Part shown: in pieces, positions 6,314-9,655 of the stretch | Layout: the number at the start of each line of letters is the position of its first letter | Numbering within the stretch: position 1 is the stretch's first letter | Assembly (NCBI GenBank): GCA_030040035.1 | Contig: JASHUJ010000109.1 | Coordinates: 1-9,655, forward strand | Direction: 5' to 3' | Length of the DNA stretch: 9,655 bases | From: Thermoplasmata archaeon | Lineage (GTDB): Archaea > Thermoplasmatota > Thermoplasmata > Lutacidiplasmatales > UBA184 | Notes under the pieces: model-generated | Told to the model about the DNA's origin: nothing | Database searches by the model: none | What the model saw: the letters and a program-made list of their open reading frames with translations, nothing else | Translations under genes and position numbers: made by a program

Positions 6314-6672
6314 GGAGGAGAGCTAGCCGCCCGCACGATCTTCGACAGATCGTTCTCGTCCAGCCCCTCGCCGAGACGCCCGTCGACGCGGAAGATCGCG
6401 TTCCCGTCGCGGAACACCACGACCGTCGGAACGACGTCGATCCGGTAGTCGTCCCAGAGGGCGCTGTCGTACGAGGTGACGTCGGCCCGGGCGAGCTCGA
6501 AACCTCGTCCGGCCATACCCGAGAATTCGGGGAGGAACTCTCGGCAAAAGGGACACCAGTCCGCGACGAAGGCGACCACCCAGGTACCCTTCCGGGCGAG
6601 GCGGTTCCCCTCGAGCTCCGCCGGTGCGAGGGTCTCGAGCGCGCGAGGGGTCGCGTCGGAGCGGGCCGGCAT
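6310..6672 (-). CDS. thioredoxin-family protein
   Basis: A 120-residue thioredoxin-fold protein. The redox motif is W39-C40-P-F-C43 in FVADWCPFCREFLPEF, and the cis-proline is P82 in DVVPTVVVFRDG. The strands before and after (WVVAFVA, FELARADVTSYD) follow thioredoxin order. Pro-Phe between the cysteines differs from the Gly-Pro of classical thioredoxin, so redox potential and partner may differ. There is no signal peptide, so it is probably a cytoplasmic disulfide reductase. ATG 6670-6672 was chosen because a TATA-like box lies about 30 nt upstream and residues further upstream in frame are Arg-rich and unlike the family. The stop overlaps the SDR start (GTGA), so the two proteins are likely made from one transcript in linked amounts. 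The upstream neighbour, the esterase, is divergent. Confidence 0.92.
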   Translation of the reverse strand: MPARSDATPRALETLAPAELEGNRLARKGTWVVAFVADWCPFCREFLPEFSGMAGRGFELARADVTSYDSALWDDYRIDVVPTVVVFRDGNAIFRVDGRLGEGLDENDLSKIVRAASSPP

Positions 6673-6698
6673 GGCACGAGCCCGAGGAGGCTCGCGCC

Positions 6699-6706
6699 GA
6701 GATATC
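6699..6706 (-). promoter_or_regulatory. TATA-like box of the thioredoxin-SDR unit
   Basis: The minus strand reads CGATATCTCGG; the first T of TATCT is 32 nt before the ATG at 6672. It shares the TATCTCGG core with the GYD and cupin promoters. Confidence 0.5.
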
Positions 6707-6844
6707 GTTGAGGGACGTTCGCGCCTGCGCCGCGCGGGCGACCGTCGCGGCCATGTACTGGCTCCCGATGCGGGTCTCGGGACGTAGCCCGTGTCGTGGA
6801 AAGTACCGATCGAAGCGCGGAGCGATACCGTATTCCCGGCGCCG

Positions 6845-7864
6845 TTGAAGGGCCGGATTGACCGACATCGGTTCCGGAGCCAAGTGCTCGACGGCAACCC
6901 GTGGAACGATCCGGTCGAACGTGAACTTCCGGTCTACGTACCGCCCTCCGGGACGACGGAGGGGCGACCGCTCTTGCTGCTCCTCTCGGGATATACCGGC
7001 TCGGGTTGGCTCCACTTCCAGCGGCCCCGGTTTCTCTCCAACTCCATCGTCGGCCGGCTCGATCGCCTGATCGCGCACGGGACCGCCGCCGAGGCCGTCA
7101 TCGCGTCGCCCGATTGCGTTACGACGCTCGGGGGGAGCCAGTACCGAAATTCGACGGCGACCGGACGCTACGAGGACTACGTGATCGACGAGGTGCTCCC
7201 GTTCGTCCGGGAACACTACCGGACGGGACCTACGGCCGTCCTGGGAACCTCGAGCGGGGGGTACGGCGCGCTCCATCTCGCCTTGCGGCACCCGGACCAG
7301 TTGCGGGCGGCCGGCTCGAACGCGGGCGATGCGTTCTTCGAGTACTGCTACTTGCCGGACTTCCCCCCGGCGTTTCGAGCGATCCGCCGGGCCGGGGGAC
7401 CCGAGGAGCTGCTGCGCCGCTTGCTCGGGGGCCCGGTCAGCGATTTCAGCCCGAGGAACACCCAGATCCAGGCCCTCGAGATCATGGCCTATGCCTCGAG
7501 CTACAGCCCGATCCCGGACGATCCGGGCCGCTTCGACCTCCCGTTCGACCTCGAGAGCGGGCAATTGCGGCCGGAGATCTGGTCCCGGTGGCTCGAGTGC
7601 GATCCGGTCCGGATGATCGGGACAAACCCATACCGGGCCGCTCTGCGCAAGCTCGCCTACGTCTACGTCGACGGCGGACTTCGGGACGAGTATGGGCTCG
7701 ACCTCGGGGCCCGGATCTTCGCGGCCGAGGCCGCCCGCGGGGGGGACCGGGTCGATTTCGAAGAGTTCGACGGCGTCCACTGGGACAGCGGTCCCCGGTA
7801 CGATGTCATGATCCCCCGATTGCTCACCGCTCTCGGCTTTCCCGCCCCGGTCGCTCTCAAGTAG
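6845..7864 (+). CDS. putative esterase (esterase D-like alpha/beta hydrolase)
   Basis: A roughly 339-residue alpha/beta hydrolase of the putative-esterase family (PF00756, esterase D/antigen 85 type). It starts with the family's opening strand (GRIDRHRFRS...NPWNDPVERELPVYVPPSG). The nucleophile is Ser136 in G-T-S136-S-G-G-Y-G, and His312 in GVHWD is the probable catalytic histidine. The likely acid is Asp281 in VDGGLRDEYGLD. Relatives act on small esters such as S-formylglutathione, or on siderophore or carbohydrate esters; the actual substrate is unknown. A charged insertion of about 80 residues (FFEYCYLPDFPP... to ...WSRWLECDP) could form a lid over the active site. No signal peptide is visible. 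The start is uncertain: TTG 6845 begins exactly where family similarity begins, while GTG 6791 would add 18 residues of unrelated sequence. A zinc-ribbon gene follows after 51 nt. Confidence 0.88.
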   Translation: MKGRIDRHRFRSQVLDGNPWNDPVERELPVYVPPSGTTEGRPLLLLLSGYTGSGWLHFQRPRFLSNSIVGRLDRLIAHGTAAEAVIASPDCVTTLGGSQYRNSTATGRYEDYVIDEVLPFVREHYRTGPTAVLGTSSGGYGALHLALRHPDQLRAAGSNAGDAFFEYCYLPDFPPAFRAIRRAGGPEELLRRLLGGPVSDFSPRNTQIQALEIMAYASSYSPIPDDPGRFDLPFDLESGQLRPEIWSRWLECDPVRMIGTNPYRAALRKLAYVYVDGGLRDEYGLDLGARIFAAEAARGGDRVDFEEFDGVHWDSGPRYDVMIPRLLTALGFPAPVALK

Positions 7865-7915
7865 GGGACCCGTTTCGCCGGCGAGCAGTTCGGTGCCGAG
7901 GAGCGGGCCCCACGC

Positions 7916-8068
7916 ATGCTGAAGGACGGAGAGATCTACTGCGACAACTGCCAGAAGCGGGTCACGCGCGTCACGGACGTGCCCGCCGAGGGGTGGCCGG
8001 CGTTGCACGTCGTGTGCTCCTCCTGCTTCGCCGAGCTGCGCGCCAAGGCCGTTCCCCGGCCGAGTTAG
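7916..8068 (+). CDS. 50-residue zinc-ribbon protein
   Basis: A tiny protein with two CxxC pairs: C9-D-N-C12 and C34-S-S-C37, separated by 21 residues. This is the pattern of a zinc ribbon or rubredoxin-like knuckle. The sequence starts MLKDGEIYCDNCQKRV and ends in a short basic tail. It begins with ATG 51 nt after the esterase stop on the same strand, with no TATA-like box of its own visible, so it is probably co-transcribed. Codons end almost entirely in G or C, as in neighbouring genes. The four cysteines in this arrangement and the ordinary ATG/TAG boundaries argue for a real gene despite the length. Function is unknown; such proteins often bind nucleic acids or other proteins. Confidence 0.75.
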   Translation: MLKDGEIYCDNCQKRVTRVTDVPAEGWPALHVVCSSCFAELRAKAVPRPS

Positions 8069-8079
8069 AAACCGGAAGC

Positions 8080-8098
8080 CCCGCCGACGCGCGGCGGG
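8080..8098. terminator. GC hairpin between convergent genes
   Basis: CCCGCCG-ACGCG-CGGCGGG forms a perfect 7-bp stem with a 5-nt loop. It fits between the zinc-ribbon stop (8068) and the stop of the tubby-like gene (8099), so it could act on both strands. There is no T-run next to it, so it is not a typical archaeal terminator. It may instead stabilise the 3' ends. Confidence 0.4.
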
Positions 8099-8635
8099 TC
8101 ACCTCCCTTCCAGCGGCACGAGGGCCTCGTCCTCGAACCAGGCGAGGACGATGAAGTACCAGCTCACGACGGCGAGCAGCAGGAGGTCCGGATCCGCGAC
8201 GCCGGTCGACGACACCAAGACGGCACCGCCTTCGAGCTTCCGACCCTCGCGGACCGGCTCGATGTGAAGGATCTCGGCGCCCCCCTCCGTGGACACTTTC
8301 CAAGCCGGGACGAGGAGACCCGCGCGGTGGAGGGCGTACGAGTGGCCCCCCCGAACCTCGACCCGGTGGGAGCTCAGATGGGCGGAGAGACGCGCGACCT
8401 CCGTGTCGGTCCCCGCGACGCGGACGGTCAGTCGAGGGTTCAGGAACCCGCCGCGCTTGAGTGTCCAGGTCCCGGTCGATACCTCGGCGGTCGCGAGCGA
8501 ACCACCGTGACGGGCCCAGCGGAGGCCGGCGACCCGGGCATCTCCCGACGCGAGGTCGAACGCCATCGGATTCTCGGACGTGCGCAGCCACCGCAACGCC
8601 GACCGGTCGACCGACTCGAGGGGAACGAGCGCCAC
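8099..8635 (-). CDS. tubby/LURP-one-like beta-barrel protein (probable)
   Basis: A 178-residue protein, mainly beta-strands with one strongly hydrophobic segment close to the C-terminus (LLLLAVVSWYFIVLAW, about residues 151-166). The repeated pattern of short strands (WTLKRGGFLNPRLTVRV, then VARLSAHLSSHRVEVRGGHSY, WKVSTEGGAEILHIEP, GGAVLVSS) resembles the tubby C-terminal-like/LURP-one family. In that fold a hydrophobic helix is buried in a 12-strand barrel, so the segment need not span a membrane. Function in archaea is not established. The start GTG 8633-8635 is chosen because TTATCTGG, a TATA-like box, is centred 26 nt upstream, matching a leaderless start. The next alternative is ATG 8564-8566. 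An extension upstream of 8635 would be Arg/Pro-rich and overlap the divergent gene. Coding is very likely; family assignment is moderate. Confidence 0.75.
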   Translation of the reverse strand: MALVPLESVDRSALRWLRTSENPMAFDLASGDARVAGLRWARHGGSLATAEVSTGTWTLKRGGFLNPRLTVRVAGTDTEVARLSAHLSSHRVEVRGGHSYALHRAGLLVPAWKVSTEGGAEILHIEPVREGRKLEGGAVLVSSTGVADPDLLLLAVVSWYFIVLAWFEDEALVPLEGR

Positions 8636-8656
8636 GCTCGGCCACCACGCCGCGCC

Positions 8657-8665
8657 CAGATAACC
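8657..8665 (-). promoter_or_regulatory. TATA-like box of the tubby-like gene
   Basis: GGTTATCTGG on the minus strand is centred about 26 nt before the GTG at 8635 and decides that start. It is a one-base variant of the TATCTCGG motif seen at three other starts. Confidence 0.5.
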
Positions 8666-8752
8666 TCGGCCGTCGGGGGACGTCCCGGCCTCGGCCGCGC
8701 CCGCGTCAACGGCTAAGTGGTCCCCGGCCCGTACCGACGGGCGACGGCGGAG

Positions 8753-9010
8753 ATGCTGCGCGAGACGACGTTCCGAGTCGGCGGCGTATTGACGATCGCG
8801 CTGGGCGTCCTGTTCGGCTATGGGCTCTACTCGGCCGGCGCCGGGCTCGAGTACTTCGACGCCTGGTTGGCCGCCGGGATCTGCGTGGGGTTCGGTGCGT
8901 TCTTCCTGTACGTCGCGCACGACGAGGCGCGGACCCGACAACAGTACCTCAGGTCGGCCGAACCGTCCCGACTCGACGGCGGGCCGCCCGACCGCCCGGG
9001 CGTTCCCTGA
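8753..9010 (+). CDS. small membrane protein with two predicted helices
   Basis: An 85-residue protein I do not recognise. Two hydrophobic segments are visible: about residues 8-28 (VGGVLTIALGVLFGYGLYSAG) and 39-54 (LAAGICVGFGAFFLYVA). They are joined by a short loop with acidic residues (LEYFDAW). A charged, Arg/Pro-rich tail of about 30 residues follows (HDEARTRQQYLRSAE...). The topology suggests a hairpin in the cytoplasmic membrane with both ends inside. The ATG at 8753 is preceded directly by GGCGGAG, too close for a normal ribosome site. The alternative GTG 8717 adds 12 residues that look like untranslated sequence. A weak TATA-like GGCTAAGTGG (8711-8720) lies about 40 nt before the ATG. 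The gene is divergent from the tubby-like gene and has no obvious partner. Confidence 0.75.
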   Translation: MLRETTFRVGGVLTIALGVLFGYGLYSAGAGLEYFDAWLAAGICVGFGAFFLYVAHDEARTRQQYLRSAEPSRLDGGPPDRPGVP

Positions 9011-9094
9011 GGTCCGCCGAGCTCGCACTTTTCCCCCGGCCGGTGGGACGTCCCCAGCGGAGCGGATTCCTTGACGAGAGAAGTAGGCCGGTAC

Positions 9095-9108
9095 CCGAAA
9101 CCTTTTCA
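9095..9108 (+). promoter_or_regulatory. TATA-like box of tRNA-His
   Basis: CCGAAACCTTTTCA is an AT-rich patch centred about 32 nt before the tRNA 5' end (9134), consistent with a stable-RNA promoter. The rest of the intergenic region 9011-9094 shows nothing I can assign. Confidence 0.45.
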
Positions 9109-9133
9109 GCGAGGGGCGCGGTTCAACGCACGT

Positions 9134-9241
9134 GGCCGGGATGGGGTAGCTTGGTTTATCCTGGGGGACTGTGGATCCCTCGACCCGGGTTCAAAGAGGC
9201 GCGGGGCCCTCCCCCGCTCCTTGAGAGTCTCGGTCCCGGCC
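9134..9241 (+). tRNA. tRNA-His (GTG) with a T-loop intron
   Basis: Acceptor GCCGGGA (9135-9141) pairs perfectly with TCCCGGC (9234-9240). G at 9134 (position -1) sits opposite C73 (9241), the hallmark of tRNA-His. The D-stem GGGT/ATCC is at 9144-9147 and 9158-9161. The anticodon stem GGGGA/TCCCT (9164-9168/9176-9180) encloses CTGTGGA with anticodon GTG at 9171-9173 and G37. The T-stem CCGGG (9185-9189) pairs with CTCGG (9229-9233), with one G-T pair. A 32-nt intron (9196-9227) interrupts the T-loop TTCAAA|T between positions 59 and 60. Exons are 9134-9195 and 9228-9241. The mature RNA is 76 nt before CCA addition; CCA is not encoded. Upstream of the anticodon stem there is one extra base or a sixth pair (G9163-C9181). 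Isoacceptor assignment is very secure. Confidence 0.93.
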
Positions 9242-9655
9242 CTCCCGCCCTCCGCGCCGACCGGACGTTCGTTTCGAACGGGCCGCGGGGACTCGCGTGA
9301 GTCGTTCGAGCGTCTCGGGGAGTCGGGTGAGTGAGTAGCTCGCCCACTCGGCGCCCCAGCGACGCAAGTCGCGGGGAGTGAGCGTCCAACCCTCGAGCCG
9401 GGAGGCCCGGCCGAGCGGGACCACGCCGTCGACCGAGCGGGCGGCCTCCATGTCGAAGCGCGAGTCGCCGACGAGGAAGATCGGAACCTCGGGAAAGCGC
9501 CGGCGGTACTCGGCGAGGTGCTCGCGCTTCGTCCCCGTCCCCGAGCCGAGGACGTCCTCGAACCAGTATCGCAGCCCCTCACGCTCGAGTAGCAGATCGG
9601 CCATCTCGGTCTCCGCGCCGGTCGAGATCGCGAGGTTCCATCGGTCCCCTGCGAG
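9191..9655 (-). CDS. HAD-superfamily hydrolase (N-terminus beyond window edge)
   Basis: The last 154 residues of a haloacid-dehalogenase superfamily hydrolase of the phosphoglycolate phosphatase-like kind; the start and the nucleophile-Asp motif lie beyond the right edge. Visible motifs are WNLAISTGAETEM (motif II, Ser/Thr-Gly), VLGSGTGTKREHL (motif III lysine) and IFLVGDSRFDMEAA (motif IV, the Mg-binding Gly-Asp-x3-Asp). It likely dephosphorylates a small metabolite; the substrate is unknown. The frame remains open past the end of the domain (about LPETLERLTRVP). It adds roughly 30 residues of Arg/Gly-rich tail and ends at TGA 9191-9193, inside the T-loop of tRNA-His on the other strand. The last 51 nt thus lie antisense to the tRNA intron and 3' exon. 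The tail resembles no domain and may be tolerated read-through into non-coding sequence. Confidence 0.85.
   Translation of the reverse strand, partial: LAGDRWNLAISTGAETEMADLLLEREGLRYWFEDVLGSGTGTKREHLAEYRRRFPEVPIFLVGDSRFDMEAARSVDGVVPLGRASRLEGWTLTPRDLRRWGAEWASYSLTRLPETLERLTRVPAARSKRTSGRRGGREGRDRDSQGAGEGPAPL
9196..9227 (+). other. noncanonical tRNA intron with bulge-helix-bulge splice sites
   Basis: The intron is 32 nt. Splice-site fold: T-stem G9189-C9229; 3' bulge A-G-T (9226-9228); a 4-bp central helix TTCA (9190-9193) with TGAG (9222-9225), including one T-G pair; 5' bulge A-A-G (9194-9196). The intron helix A9197-T9221, G9198-C9220, G9199-C9219 continues past one C/T mismatch to GCGGGG/CCCCGC (9201-9206/9212-9217) with a 5-nt loop. 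Cutting after the second base of each bulge, the archaeal splicing endonuclease rule, gives exactly TTCAAA joined to TCTCGG, a standard 7-nt T-loop. Confidence 0.85.

Noticed and set aside
6323..8008. A 561-codon minus-strand frame opposite the esterase
   Set aside because: Esterase motifs on the plus strand are decisive; the antisense protein is charged and low-complexity apart from stray resemblance at its end to shifted thioredoxin sequence.
9071..9334. An 87-codon plus-strand frame across the tRNA
   Set aside because: It runs through the tRNA-His gene and its intron, and the protein shows no domain.
1..9655. CRISPR array, insertion sequence, toxin-antitoxin or phage module
   Set aside because: I saw no spaced direct repeats, transposase or nuclease motifs, terminal inverted repeats or characteristic gene pairs. 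The HEAT repeats are protein-level repeats.

Overview
The window is very GC-rich DNA that looks archaeal. The evidence is a tRNA-His interrupted by a 32-nt intron flanked by a bulge-helix-bulge motif, no encoded CCA end on that tRNA, isolated AT-rich TATA-like boxes about 25-32 nt upstream of several start codons, and almost no Shine-Dalgarno sequences, which together suggest mostly leaderless transcripts. A GC-rich terrestrial or subsurface archaeon, perhaps in the Thermoplasmatota, would fit, but that placement is inference only.

Layout from left to right. A minus-strand pair, a HEAT-repeat protein followed by a DUF169 protein cut by the left edge, is divergent from a plus-strand [4Fe-4S] ferredoxin that has a symmetric TATA-like element. 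The ferredoxin converges on a minus-strand aldo/keto reductase. Upstream of the reductase is a second minus-strand pair, a GYD-domain protein followed by a small unknown protein. This pair is divergent from a plus-strand alpha/beta hydrolase and cupin. These converge on a minus-strand thioredoxin and 2,4-dienoyl-CoA-reductase-like SDR, joined by a 4-nt GTGA overlap. A plus-strand esterase and a 50-residue zinc-ribbon protein follow, converging across a GC hairpin on a minus-strand tubby/LURP-one-like protein. That gene is divergent from a small two-helix membrane protein. Last come tRNA-His (plus) and a HAD-family hydrolase (minus) cut by the right edge, whose 3' end lies antisense to the end of the tRNA gene.

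The genes do not form one obvious pathway. They look like short housekeeping and redox/detoxification transcription units: ferredoxin, aldo/keto reductase, SDR and thioredoxin on the redox side, and two serine hydrolases. I see no CRISPR array, transposon, phage module or defence system. The strongest unusual feature is the tRNA-His intron in the T-loop, with an ideal 3-4-3 bulge-helix-bulge fold, and its antisense overlap with the HAD gene. No stretch longer than 300 bases lacks a gene.
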